Program-made: the position numbers and the translations under genes
Assembly: GCF_000276665.1 (NCBI RefSeq)
Contig: NW_004955438.1
Location: forward strand, 13,150,556-13,214,555
Origin: Chinchilla lanigera
Lineage: Eukaryota; Chordata; Mammalia; Rodentia; Chinchillidae
Length of the DNA: 64,000 bases
Direction of reading: 5' to 3'
The notes under the pieces: model-generated
The model's database searches: none
What the model saw: the letters and a program-made list of their open reading frames with translations, nothing else
What the model was told of the DNA's origin: nothing
Part shown: positions 34,330 to 45,379 of the stretch, in pieces
How the letters are laid out: each line of letters begins with the position of its first letter
Numbering within the stretch: position 1 is the stretch's first letter

Positions 34330-35865
34330 GAAAACACCTGCCCATGGCAGGAGGAATTATAATCCTTGATTTGAAATCATACTACAAAGCTACAGTAATA
34401 AAAGCAGTACAGTACCAGCAATAAAAACAGACCCAAGGACAAATGGCACAGAATAAAGGATTTAGAAATAACTTTATGCACACCCAGCTACCTTATCTTT
34501 GACAAAGAAGCAAAACACTTTCACTGGAGGAAAGATAGCCTCTTTAATAAATGGTGCTGGGGAAACTGGCTTTCCTCATGCTGAAGATTAAACTAGACCC
34601 ATCTCTCTCACCATGCACTAAACTAAAGTCCAAATAGATCAAAGATCTAAATATTAAAACAGAAACAATCTGCTGGAAGATAGAATAGCTAAAACTCTTG
34701 AAGACATAGATGGAGGCAAAGACTTTATAAACAAAACTCCGATTGCATAGGAAATACTACGAAGAATCAATAACTGGGATCACACCAAATTAAAAAGCCT
34801 TTGCACAGCAAGAGGAACCAGCAACAGAGTAAAGAGACAACTCACAGAACGGGGAAAAAATTCTGCCAGCTATTCCTCAGACAAAAGACTAATATCTAGA
34901 ATACACTGTATAAAAAACTTTTAAAAAAATCTGATTCTCCCCTAAATTTAAAGATCCAATCCAAAAAAGGGCATCTGAAATGAACAGGCACTTCTCAGAT
35001 GAAGAAGTGCAAACAGCAAATAAATACATGAAAAAATGTTCAACAGTACTGGTCACTCAAGAGGGGCACATTAAAACAACACTGAGATTCCACCTCACTC
35101 CAGAAAGAATGGCGATCATCAGGAAACCAACCAATAACAAATGCTGGTGGAGCTGTGGGGAAAAAGGAACTCTTCTCCATTGTTGGTGGGAGCATGGATG
35201 GGTGCAACCACTGTGGAAATCAGTCTGGAGATTCCTCAAAACACTAAAACTAGAGATTCCATTTGATTCTGTGCTCCTTCTAGGTATCTTTCTGAAAGAG
35301 TTAAAAGCATCACCCACAGTAATATATGCACACCCATGTTTATAGCAGCACAATTTATAATAGTTAAACCTGGGAAACAGCCGATGCCCATCAGTGGATG
35401 AATGGTTAGAGAAAATGTAGTGTTTACATGCAGGGGAGTACTACTCTGCAATAAAAAGGGATAAATTTCAGGTATTTTTAGGCAAATGGATGTATCTCGA
35501 AACCATAACTTTAAGGGAAATAAATCAGACACACAAATTAAATATTGCATTGTTTCTCTTGTGGGAGAAACCCAAGGGGTAAATAAGGAACAAAACGGAG
35601 GATATTGGGAAGTAGGAAAAGCACGTTCAAGAGAACAGGGAGAAGGGAAAAAGGATTTTAGAAAAAAGCATGGAAGGAAAAAAATGGAAACAAAGCTTCT
35701 GTAAATGGGGAGGGGGAGAGAGGTTGAAGGGAGGGGAGGGAGAGGGGGAAAAAAGAGGAATGAAGATTTATCATGTATAGGTACAAATGCTCCATGATGA
35801 ATGTGATCATTACGTATGGCAAACATGTACTAATAAAAACAAGAATGAAAGAAACCTGCCCAAAG
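34330..35865 (+). mobile_element. L1 LINE, 5'-truncated, ORF2 3' part and 3' UTR
   Basis: A 1.5-kb L1. The frame at 34980-35345 reads [20 protein letters not shown], matching the L1 ORF2 C-terminal region. Upstream, GATAGCCTCTTTAATAAATG and TGGTGCTGGGGAAACTGGCT are also ORF2. The 3' UTR holds a G-rich polypurine tract (35702-35755), then TAGGTACAAATGCTCCATGA and an AATAAAAACAAG tail. Frameshifts and stops break ORF2, so it is dead. Confidence 0.92.
35702..35757 (+). repeat. L1 3' UTR polypurine tract
   Basis: GGGGAGGGGGAGAGAGG and GGGAGGGGAGGGAGAGGGGG. Several G-runs could form a quadruplex, as in known L1 3' UTRs. Confidence 0.85.
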
Positions 35866-36027
35866 CAAGATCCCATACCTGAAGGTGTGCAAAACCAAGT
35901 TCTTATTTCAAGGCACTAATACCGTAAGAGACATAAACCGCCCTTGAGGAGAGTGTATGTGACACCCCTCTCCCGCTCTGGGGAGTTTCACTTAGGAGGC
36001 TGAAAATAGTAGGATGTCCTTTCTGGA

Positions 36028-36190
36028 GTGAGCAGCACCATTCACTCATTCATTTATTCTTTCATTCATCTGCTGGCCCGCAGGTCCTCAGGCAGCTCTG
36101 GGAACCCAGAGATGAGGCAGGACCAAAACCTCTGCCCTCCTGCCAGTCTCCTGGTGCCTGTGGTTTTGGCGGGTACTGAAAGACAAGCAA
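36028..36190 (+). repeat. L2 LINE fragment
   Basis: CATTCACTCATTCATTTATT starts a stretch with AAACCTCTGCCCTCCTGCC, as in the L2 3' region. Confidence 0.55.
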
Positions 36191-36589
36191 ATATTAACAA
36201 TACTTGCTTCCAAAACAAATAAGGCCACGTGGAGCTGCGCTCTGGAGTGGGATTTCGGCTGCAATTTGGATTCGACTGGCTGGAAGAACCAACTCGGACA
36301 CCGGGGTCATGGACCAGCTCCAGGCCCGGGGCTCCTACTCCCATGCCCTGCTGCTGTGGGCAGGAGCCCCTCTCTCCGCCAGCCACCTCCATTTCCCACC
36401 ACTCTTCAACACAGACTCACCTCTCCCTACAGTATCCTTCCTTGACTCTATTTCCCCTGTGTTCTCAACCTTGACCTCTCCAGGTCTGCAGCTCAGCATC
36501 CCACCGTCCGAACCCCAGGACTTGCTCCCCACCTGCCACCACCACCCTCTTCACACTCCAAGTCCCAGCTCCCCCGACCCCGGGGCCCC

Positions 36590-37925
36590 TGAACACCATA
36601 TGTTTACAAGGCGCCCGATCGCAGGACCCTGAGCTCCCACACACACACACTCCGGCGGCCCCCCGCACACTCACGCTCCTGTGCTGAGGGCGCCCCCCGA
36701 CATCGCCTCCAACTTCTTAGCAGCCCAAGGCCGGCGCTGGCCTCCTGGATCCCGGCGCACAGCGACTCCTTGAGCCCCTGACCGCGGACGCCACAGAAGC
36801 CAGCCCTGCGCGCCCGGACCCCGGGACGCCCGCGCGACCCTCGCCCCCGNNNNNNNNNNNNNNNNNNNNNNNNNNNNNNNNNNNNNNNNNNNNNNNNNNN
36901 NNNNNNNNNNNNNNNNNNNNNNNNNNNNNNNNNNNNNNNNNNNNNNNNNNNNNNNNNNNNNNNNNNNNNNNNNNNNNNNNNNNNNNNNNNNNNNNNNNNN
37001 NNNNNNNNNNNNNNNNNNNNNNNNNNNNNNNNNNNNNNNNNNNNNNNNNNNNNNNNNNNNNNNNNNNNNNNNNNNNNNNNNNNNNNNNNNNNNNNNNNNN
37101 NNNNNNNNNNNNNNNNNNNNNNNNNNNNNNNNNNNNNNNNNNNNNNNNNNNNNNNNNNNNNNNNNNNNNNNNNNNNNNNNNNNNNNNNNNNNNNNNNNNN
37201 NNNNNNNNNNNNNNNNNNNNNNNNNNNNNNNNNNNNNNNNNNNNNNNNNNNNNNNNNNNNNNNNNNNNNNNNNNNNNNNNNNNNNNNNNNNNNNNNNNNN
37301 NNNNNNNNNNNNNNNNNNNNNNNNNNNNNNNNNNNNNNNNNNNNNNNNNNNNNNNNNNNNNNNNNNNNNNNNNNNNNNNNNNNNNNNNNNNNNNNNNNNN
37401 NNNNNNNNNNNNNNNNNNNNNNNNNNNNNNNNNNNNNNNNNNNNNNNNNNNNNNNNNNNNNNNNNNNNNNNNNNNNNNNNNNNNNNNNNNNNNNNNNNNN
37501 NNNNNNNNNNNNNNNNNNNNNNNNNNNNNNNNNNNNNNNNNNNNNNNNNNNNNNNNNNNNNNNNNNNNNNNNNNNNNNNNNNNNNNNNNNNNNNNNNNNN
37601 NNNNNNNNNNNNNNNNNNNNCCCGCCGTCCCAGGCTGCCTGTGGGTCCCCCGGGCTTGTGCCGGCCTGTGCCCGGGTCAGGCGCCCTCCGCCCCGCAGCC
37701 TCAGCCCCCATCCGGGCAGAGGAGGGCGGAGACTGCTCCATCCCCGGCCAAGCGCCCGTCCCAGCTGAGCCAGGCGGAGACAGCCGGGAGCTCAGAGTCA
37801 GCCCCTCGCCCTCTGAGGCGGACGCAGCCACCAGTGGGTTCCTTGTCTCGGCCCTGCGGACCGAGCCGGGCAGGTGTCTGAGGCGCGCCTTCTCTCAGCT
37901 GTGCAGTTACTCAACAGCTGTGTAG
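36590..37925. promoter_or_regulatory. CpG island, probable TTC7B promoter (interrupted by the N run)
   Basis: Both flanks of the N run are very GC-rich with many CpGs (36640-36849 and 37621-37925), in sharp contrast to surrounding DNA. Such islands mark housekeeping-type promoters. The position upstream of TTC7B exon 2, in the right direction, makes this the likely TTC7B promoter. No TATA box is visible in the sequenced flanks, and the core is unreadable. A divergent plus-strand transcript is possible but not shown. Confidence 0.7.
36850..37620. other. Assembly gap (771 N), likely hiding TTC7B exon 1
   Basis: An unbroken run of N inside a CpG island. TTC7B exon 1 should encode the start Met and roughly the first 40 residues, ending in phase 1. 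I searched both flanks and the rest of the visible sequence to the right on the minus strand and found no such exon. Very GC-rich promoter exons are often lost in short-read assemblies, so placement here is an inference. Confidence 0.95.
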
Positions 37926-37974
37926 GGATCACCCACCGGCGCGCTGGTGCTGGGGATGCGGCCCTACGCTAAAA

Positions 37975-38480
37975 GGACAGAATTTGATGGAGCCTACATC
38001 CCAGTCTGGGGAACGAAGAAGTAAGCAGAATAAAGTAGCAAATGAGAAGGTTTAAAGGCTATTTGAGGGAACAGCGGGTTTCGATGAGGAAGATTCCGAG
38101 TTGAGGTGGGAGGTTGTAATTGTAAATGGCATGGTCAGGGATGGCCTCCTCCAGGCGACATTTGACAAAGAGTTGAAGGCAAGCAAGAGCCATGAGGCTA
38201 TTCAGGCGGAGGCTGGCCCAGTGCAAAGGCCCTGCGTAGGAGCGTATTGGGTAAGCCAGACAAACAGCAGAGGCCAGGGAGGCCGGAGTGGTGCCCGGGA
38301 GAGGAGGCAGTGCAGATGAGCTCACGGAGGACGGAGTAGGAGTTGCAGTTGTTGTCAGGCCTCGTGGCTTTTTTGAAATGGGGGGCACCTATGCAAGGGT
38401 TGGGGTCCAAGAGTGTCGTCATCTGGCCTGCGTTTAGCAATGGCACTCCGGCTGCTGTGCTGAGAAACTGCCAGTGGTTC
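37975..38480 (+). repeat. L2 LINE fragment
   Basis: Running phrases of the L2 3' region: GGCCTCCTCCAGGCGACATT, AGTGCAAAGGCCCTGCGTAG and CACTCCGGCTGCTGTGCTGA. The Ala/Glu-rich open frames here are translations of this repeat. 38480-39400 holds nothing else I can assign. Confidence 0.7.
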
Positions 38481-39410
38481 CGGATGGAGAAGGTGCTGGC
38501 TGCACCGGGGAGGCAGCTGCGGCCGTGGCGAGAGTGCTGGACTCTGGATACTGCGCTTGAGGAGGAAGCTGACCGCTGTGCGGCCCACCTGCTGTTCCAG
38601 GGTGGCACAAGGGAATCACGGCCGTCCTTCTCGTGAGGCTTCTCTGCTTGCAAGCGCTCCCACACGCAGCTCCCTCCTCCCTTCCCTCCACAACCCTGCA
38701 GCTTACAAAGAACCAACATTTTGAGCCTCGGTTTACCAACAAGAAAGCTGAAACTAGGGAGCGACAGGAGGGAGACCAGGAAACAGTTGCTGATGTGACC
38801 AGCACAACCCTCAGGCTCCCCATGGCCTCCGGAGGGAATGGAAGTTGAGCCAAGGGACAGGGAAATGGAATGTCAGGGTGCCCTTTGGCAGGGGCAGGGA
38901 GCAAAGCACAGGAAGCCCCACACACACACACTCTCCCCCTCTGGACCAGGAGGCAAATTTCTGTGCACTCTTCTCAAGCCAAATGTCGTTGAGACACCTT
39001 GCCAACCTCTGATGGCCTAGTGTGATCTCTCAGCGCTGGCCATGTGTCTCTATGACTATATGCCTAACAAAGAACATTATCATGAGGACCCTTCAGCTCC
39101 TGCAGTATAAGGCAAAGCATGAGTGTCGCCCCTGCCGCCTTTGCTGAGAGGTTGTCTTCATGGGGGCAGGGGCTGCCCTGGCAGTGGCATTTAATTGCTC
39201 TGTGTTTTCTCCTCTCAGCATGGCACAGTGCAACCACTAGAACCATGTTCACATGAGCACGGGGCCTCCTGCAGCCCTGCACCCCTCACACCCAGCACGG
39301 GCCCCGGCCTGGGTAGAAGCCCATGTGGATGGCTGAGTGAGGCTGCAGAGCTCCAGGTCTTCAAATAAGCTCCATTAGCCGCTGACACCAGTGCCTTGCT
39401 GTGGTGTGGC

Positions 39411-39770
39411 TGTGGTTTGAGCACGTATCCCAAGCATTCATGCATGGGGAGCTTGGTCCTTAGAGTGGCAGGCTGAGGGGGGACCTTTAAAGGGTTCACA
39501 GGTCACTGGGGCAGCTGCCCTAGGAAGGGCTAAAGGTAGCTCTCTGGACCCCCAAGCTCTTGTGAGAGAGTGGGTTGTTTTAAGAGCAAGCCCACTGCCT
39601 GCATCAATTTGGCTTCTTGTTTGGCGATGGACTCTCTCCTCTTGCCATATATCATGAGGTCCTCGCCAGAGCCACGCTGACACTGGTGCCATGTTCTTGA
39701 ACGTTCAGAACTATAAACTAAATAAACCTCTTTTCTTTATGAAGTTAGCCTGCCTCAGCCATTTCATTAT
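39411..39770 (+). mobile_element. MaLR LTR (diverged)
   Basis: TGGTTTGAGCACGTATCCCA at the start, TATAAACTAAATAAACCTCT at the poly(A) region. Confidence 0.6.
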
Positions 39771-40639
39771 GGAAGTGAAAAGCAGATTCACACAGGGCTA
39801 CATTCCAGTCTTCCACCATGACTGCATGCTGATGCCCACCAGGTGCTCTTCTGCCCATTAACTTGAGTCCCAAGGTGGCTGGGTTGAAGGTTGGGAGCAG
39901 AGGCTGACAAACATTGTCAGCCTGACCCAGCAAAGAGAAAGAACTTTCTAGATCTTGACTGTATGGAACCCAAGGCCAAGGGGTAGGCCCTGTGATCTCT
40001 GAGTTGATCCCTTTTCTTACAGTATTTTGGTCCTGACCCATAGTAGGTGCCACACTGGCAGCTACCGCAACAGCCTAGAGAGACACAAGTGATCTGTGAG
40101 AAAGTTCCTGAAGGGTTTCCCAGGCGAATTTACCTGCAGGTGGCACTCAGGCCCATGCAGGACTAGGAACGCAATCGTATTAATAATAGTAATTAGCCAT
40201 CTGTTTCTCTGGGCATTCAAGTATTACAGGTCTGACAAGGATGTGAATAGTTAGGGTCTCAAGGTGAAATCTGGTCCTGAGGCCTGGCAGGGCCTGACAG
40301 GCCAGAGGACAAATGGAAGAGGCTGGGAAGGAAACCTGAGTCCAGGCCCTGGGGCAAAGCTGGGTTTCCAGGAGCAGTGGAGATGTGCTGTAGATTCAGA
40401 CCAGAGGTCAGTGCTAACGAGGAGCTAGAAACTTCTCAGACCCTCAGAGCCTTACCCTGATGAAGGCCCGGATTCCCTACAAAGCTACCGCAGTGGGCAG
40501 GGGAAGAGGTGAGCAGACTGGGAGGGAAGACACAGGCAGAGGGAGGGGGACTGACAGACTGTGGGCCTGGGTGGGGTGGAGGGAGCGCCTGGGAAGAAAA
40601 CACCATGGCTGAGAGGAGAGATGGGTACTTTGTGCTTGC

Positions 40640-40975
40640 TTTTCTGGCCTGGCCTGGCCCGGCCAGGCAGCCCTTCCCCCGGTGTTCCCGCCGCCCTCCT
40701 GGTGCCCCAAGGTCACGACCTCAGGCAGGCCTTCCTGGACCACTCTACCCAAACTCACCCCCACGTCCCCTTCCCGCTCCCCCTAACATGGGACAGTTTT
40801 CCACTGCCTGACCTGTTTATTGGTTTCCTGTAAGTTGTCTGCTTCCCCTCACTAGAACACAGATGCCACAAGGACAGGGGTTTTCACATGGGTTTTGTTC
40901 ACTGCTGTGTCCCTGTGGTGAGTGCATAGATCACATGGAAGGACAGCAGTGGCCGGGCTGGCCAACAGTCAGAGA
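40640..40975 (+). repeat. L2 LINE tail
   Basis: CACTAGAACACAGATGCCAC, AAGGACAGGGGTTTTCACAT and GTTCACTGCTGTGTCCCTGT form a clear L2 3' UTR pattern. Confidence 0.75.
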
Positions 40976-41264
40976 GGAATGGGAAGCCGTCTGTGAAGCA
41001 GGGGGCTGGGCTTCGGGGGGATTGAAACCCCAGAAATAAATGCTGAGGGGCTTTGGAGAGCTTCTGCCCTTTGACCTTTCCCCTCAGCACAAGGACAGCC
41101 AAAGCCAGGGAGTCGCTCTGGTGCCCGGAAGGTGTGATGCACTGACAGCTGGTGCGCTGTGGGCAGTCCCTGCAGCAGGGCTGGCAGGGGACCTGGAAAT
41201 GACGCCACTAGGCTCACAGGCCCGGGGCGTGAGTAACGAGGGCTGTGGTGCCCTGGGCTGGCTT

Positions 41265-41700
41265 TTAATTTTGCGATATATGATGCAGACAAAAATACAT
41301 GTAATCAAGGGAAGCCTGAATAATAAAGCAATAGAGTTAAATACCTCTTTATTTTGTGTTTACTGCACCCTTGCTTTGTTTTTAGACATTTCATCACTAA
41401 ACTTCCTTCCTGCCACTTCTTATATGTGTGTAGTATATAATCCTACAGTACTGTTGCTTGCTTTCACTTGATTTGAGCTTTCTAAACATAGTGTCATGTC
41501 CTGCAACTTATTTTTTTTGTGCATTCTGTTCCTCACTTCATTCTGCTGTTGCACACAGAAGCTCCTCCTTTTCTCTGGTGTATGATACTCCATGGTGTGA
41601 CTCGGTCTTGCAGACATTAACCATTCTTCAGCTTTCGCAAAGAGCCAGTGCCCAGTTAGCATCTGTGGACAAGGCTGCTGTTCCTAAGCGCCACCTCGTG
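41265..41700 (-). mobile_element. L1 ORF2 3' fragment, antisense
   Basis: TATGATACTCCATGGTGTGA and GTGGACAAGGCTGCTGTTCC are reverse-complement L1 3' phrases. Confidence 0.65.
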
Positions 41701-41711
41701 CTGTTGTTTGT

Positions 41712-41925
41712 TTATTTGTTTGTTTGTAGTACTGGGGATGAAACCCAGGGCCTCACACATTCTTAGGCAAGCACTCTACCGCAAGCCACATCCCCACTCC
41801 TTTTTAAAATTCTGTCTTTAGATGGAGTCTCACTAAGTTCCCCAGGCTGGCCTCATACTTGCAACCTTCCTGCTTCAGCCTCCTAAGTAACTGGGATTGC
41901 AGGCGTCCTCCTCTACACCCAGCTG
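41712..41925 (-). mobile_element. B1-ID dimeric SINE
   Basis: ID half (GTACTGGGGATGAAACCCAG) followed by a B1 half (GATGGAGTCTCACTAAGTTC ... CTGGGATTGCAGGCGT) on the plus strand, so it is reverse-oriented. Confidence 0.85.
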
Positions 41926-41944
41926 TGCTGTTGTCTTGAGCAGG

Positions 41945-42112
41945 GTTTTCCTTTTTTTTTTTCTTTGTCTTTTTGAGACAGGGTCTCGCTGTGCAGTTCA
42001 GGCTGGCCTTGAGCTCACTTTGTAGCCCAGGCTGGTCTCGAACTTGCAACAATCCTCCTACCTCAGCCGCCTAAGTGCTGGGGTTACAGGTGTGCACCAC
42101 CACGCCCGGCTT
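41945..42112 (-). mobile_element. B1-like SINE with internal duplication
   Basis: TTTTTGAGACAGGGTCTCGC, the duplicated CAGGCTGG motif and GTGCTGGGGTTACAGGTGTG. Flanking direct repeats TTGAGCAGGGTTT are seen at 41936 and 42111. Confidence 0.92.
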
Positions 42113-43067
42113 GAGCAGGGTTTCTGAGGATGCCTTCAAGATGGCTCTGTGTGTCTGCCCTCGGCAGTGCCCTGGGGCTCCCCTGACTGACTTCCCAAGG
42201 GCCACCTGCAGCTTGTAGCACAGTTCCCGCTGTAGGGACAAACTGGGGAGAGTGTGACGCTGGTGCTTCTACCAGCCACCTGTTGCTGTCTGCTGGCCAC
42301 AGCCAGGGATCGGAAGCTGGCGGCTGCTCGGGGGGCCTCCTAGCGCGGCATCACTGTGTGCGGAAACCGTGCTTAGAGGTTGGCCTTCCGTGCTGAGAGT
42401 CAAAACCGTGTTCTGGGGTACTTGGGGGTGCTCCACCTACTCCCACTAACCAACCCCCTCAAGACCACTGTTTAAACCACACCCCTGGAGACCACCATGG
42501 AAACTACTGTTTCCCATGCCCACGGTCAGGGTGCCCGCCGAGCTGCAGTCTCCTTAGCTGAAATCACCCAGGCTGGGGGAGGGCGGCTTGGAACCAGGGA
42601 GGAGAAAGCCTCAGAAGACCACCACCTTGGTCCTATGTGTCCCAGCCTGTGTCACCCTGCCCAGGAGGAGGCTCTGGGAATTCTCACCTCCATCCATGCC
42701 AACCCCACACTGGCCCTGGCCACCGAGACGGTCAAGTTGATTTTGGTTTTAGCCTGTGTCATAGGAATCCTTATGGAACAGGGATCCTCGTGAGTGTTTT
42801 TGTCTCATTCAGAGTCCCGGGGACACTGTTACTCCAATACCTGTCCTCTCTTCACCCAGAAAGGCAAAGAGGGATCTTATCATAAAATTCCCAACTATTC
42901 GTATAAATGAGCATCTAAGTAAAGGCCGGAAACTATCCTAGTAGAAGCGAAAATTCAGTTCTGCCAATGCGGAGGAGACTGCTCCTAAGAGGGACATCAG
43001 ACTGGTTTCCTAGAGACCAGAGCGGTAAGAAACCCCTTGGGATGTTTGATTCAAACAATGAAATTGG

Positions 43068-43142
43068 AACTGGGGGGTGTAGCTCAGCGGCAGAGTGTGT
43101 GCTTGGCAGGCACAAGGCCCTGGGTGCGATCCCCAGTGAGAC
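43068..43142 (+). mobile_element. ID SINE
   Basis: GGGGTGTAGCTCAGCGGCAG (A box) and GGTGCGATCCCCAGTGAG (B box). It is tRNA-Ala-like but lacks a tRNA fold end, so it is a SINE, not a tRNA gene. Confidence 0.85.
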
Positions 43143-43384
43143 TGATTCGCACATCTGGTATTTTAGAGAGAAATCAGGAACCCGGGGAGCACAAAGGCCA
43201 GGTTGTTGTTCCTCGGGAGTTGTAATAGCAAATGGTTTTGAAGCTCTGGCTCAAACACCTTGCCACTATAAAGAAGTGAGTGCTTATTTCATGCGTAGGA
43301 GCCTCCTGGACACAGAATCCACTTTCGTTAAGTGCTACGAGCACTCTTCCCCCAGCCAAGCCCACCAACATGCAAGGTTCCCAC

Positions 43385-43465
43385 AGTTCAACAAGCATTT
43401 ATTCAGTACCTACTGTGTGCCAGAGTGTTAGGCGCTGGATGACTACGTAGGGTATGATCCCATTC
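43385..43465 (+). repeat. L2 fragment
   Basis: CAACAAGCATTTATTCAGTA then CTACTGTGTGCCAGAGTGTT. Confidence 0.7.
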
Positions 43466-44239
43466 CTCAAAGTATAAGGAGCCCTTCCCAGTCCTTGTCA
43501 CGGCCCAGGAAGTTTATATTTGTAATCCCATGGAAAAATTATTGGAATTCTAGTGAGTTAATTCTACTCTACCATTTTCAATGCCCCCACAGTGTAAATT
43601 AAAGACATAATTATACATCCAAAACGGTGGGGAATCAGGAGGGTCCTGAGTCCAGCCACAGTGACGGTTCTCTGGGACAAAGGCCTTGACCCAGGGCTGA
43701 ACCTGGGTTTCATTAATTTGTGAAGAAGGGAGTGGCTGGAGGAAGAGTGGCTGTGAGAATGGTGGGAAGCAGGTGAGTGCCGTGAACTGGGCTAGGCAGG
43801 AGGCCTGAAATCACCTCTGCAGTATGAGGAGGACAGGCAGAACGAGTCATCTGCATAACACAGCTGAGATAGTATCTGCTGTTTTGGGGTCAGTGCTTCA
43901 GCTCTGATGCATAATCTTTCAGGCCCCAGGAAGTCATAGCCTCTGTCTCGAGGCTCCATCCCAGCCAACAGCTTCGAGCACTGGCTCTTCATACCTCCTT
44001 GTCCCAGCTCAGGAAACACGCCTGCCGTCTTCAAAGACTACACATCAGCACCTCGGCCAGACCGATACGCATTGCTTAAAGCCAACTGGAGGGATAAGGA
44101 AAAGTCCCAGCCAGCTCTGTACATGTCAGTACATGGAAATAGGGCCAGCCTCAGCCAAAATGGAGACAACTGCTCCTCCTGCAAGGACAGTCACCCAGAT
44201 GGCTCTCCACATCAAAGAAGTCCTTATCTAGTTGGAAAA

Positions 44240-44415
44240 AGCGTGCATACCTGTAATCCCGGCACTCCAGGAGGCTGAGGCAGGAGGATGGAAAGTTTGA
44301 GCCTAGCCTGAACAATTTAGTGACTTTCAGAAAGCATGTCTCAAAGTAAAAAAAAAGAGCTGGGGGTGTAGCTCAATGCAAAGGCCCTGAGGTCAGTTTC
44401 TAGTACCTCACACAC
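44240..44415 (+). mobile_element. B1-ID dimeric SINE
   Basis: B1 half with CCTGTAATCCCGGCACTCCA, A-rich linker, then ID half with GCTGGGGGTGTAGCTCAATG. Confidence 0.85.
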
Positions 44416-45117
44416 TCACAGGACAAAGAAGAGAGCAGCAGCTCTGGAGTCAAAGTAACTCCAGGGATGGACTGAGGGTCAGGGAGGGACTAGGAAGTCT
44501 TCCTGGAAAAGGTGGGTGACTCCTTGCCAGGAACTCAGGTCCAGAGTCCTCACCAGTTCTCACCCTCTTATGGAATGGTTTGTTTACAAAAACTCCAGAC
44601 GCAAAACTGGGTCACACCCAGCCCCAGGTCATCCCTGAGTGACAGGTGAGAACAACCTCACCGCCACGGTCCTTTCCTGCCCCGCAGCACCTATTGTTGG
44701 CCGGGACAGTCACAGAGGAAGCTGAGCCTGACCTGCTGGGCTCACCGGAAAGCTCACCCGCCCCTCTGATTGTCCGTCAATAACAAACCCAATGCTTGCA
44801 GGGTTAAAACCACGCGAATTCCCAGGACCACGCTCAGCCGCGCTTGGGAGCCAGGACCGGAAGGAGGAGGTCGGGGTCAGAGGTCAGGTATCCCTCAGCA
44901 TCCTCGGGGTAAAGTGAGGCAGCCAGTCCAGTCCTGAGCTCCTCCTATCCTCTGTCTACCAAAGCCACAGCTAGTGAACGCCAGGAAACCCAGATTTTCT
45001 CTCCAAGACTGGGATATGGGTTCTCCCGCCAAACAGAGGAGCCCGCGCTGCAGGTCCCATTCTGAGGCCCAGGCAGCAAATGTAGGAAATAAATTTTAAA
45101 AATTTAAAAGCCGCTTG

Positions 45118-45225
45118 ACAATGAGCTTGGAGGCAGGAGACCTGGGTTTGACTCTGATGGCTGTCACTGACCTGCTGTGTGACCTTGTGAAAGTCACATG
45201 CCCTCTCTGGTAGTTAATGCCAGGT
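45118..45225 (+). repeat. MIR SINE (old)
   Basis: AGGAGACCTGGGTTTGACTC, TGCTGTGTGACCTTGTGAAA. Confidence 0.75.
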
Positions 45226-45379
45226 TAAGAGTGAGGGGAGGTGACGACTAGCGGTCCACATATGATCAGGGGTGAGAAATTCATTCATTGAGAAGCAAGA
45301 GAAAACTCGCTAAAGTACACGACTGAAATAAGTGGGAAGTAAGGAAGGGGAAAGATGAAGTCACCCGCTCTGTCCCGGC

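Larger units (their letters stand above)
11382..36849 (-). other. TTC7B: TTC7B intron 1 (right boundary hidden by the gap)
   Basis: About 25 kb with no recognisable exon, running from the exon 2 acceptor to the CpG island that should carry exon 1. The right end is an inference, because exon 1 is not visible. It contains two hAT elements, a Tigger element, several MaLR LTRs, L1 and L2 pieces and many SINEs. Stretches with nothing I can assign: 11382-12205, 12416-14230, 17100-17915, 23170-24050, 24250-24530, 26600-27860, 28670-30070, 31600-32480. Confidence 0.6.

Noticed and set aside
35236..35826. 196-codon minus-strand open frame
   Set aside because: Antisense to an L1 ORF2/3' UTR, with a low-complexity Phe/Leu/Pro/Ser stretch from the polypurine tract.
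36671..37831. 386-codon minus-strand open frame across the CpG island
   Set aside because: Most of it is the N run. The readable ends (Ala/Gly/Pro/Arg-rich) match no protein I know, and GC-rich DNA gives long frames by chance. It does not contain the expected TTC7B N-terminus.
43068..43142. Possible tRNA-Ala gene
   Set aside because: The A and B boxes are those of an ID SINE. The 3' half does not fold as a tRNA, and many similar copies occur in the window.
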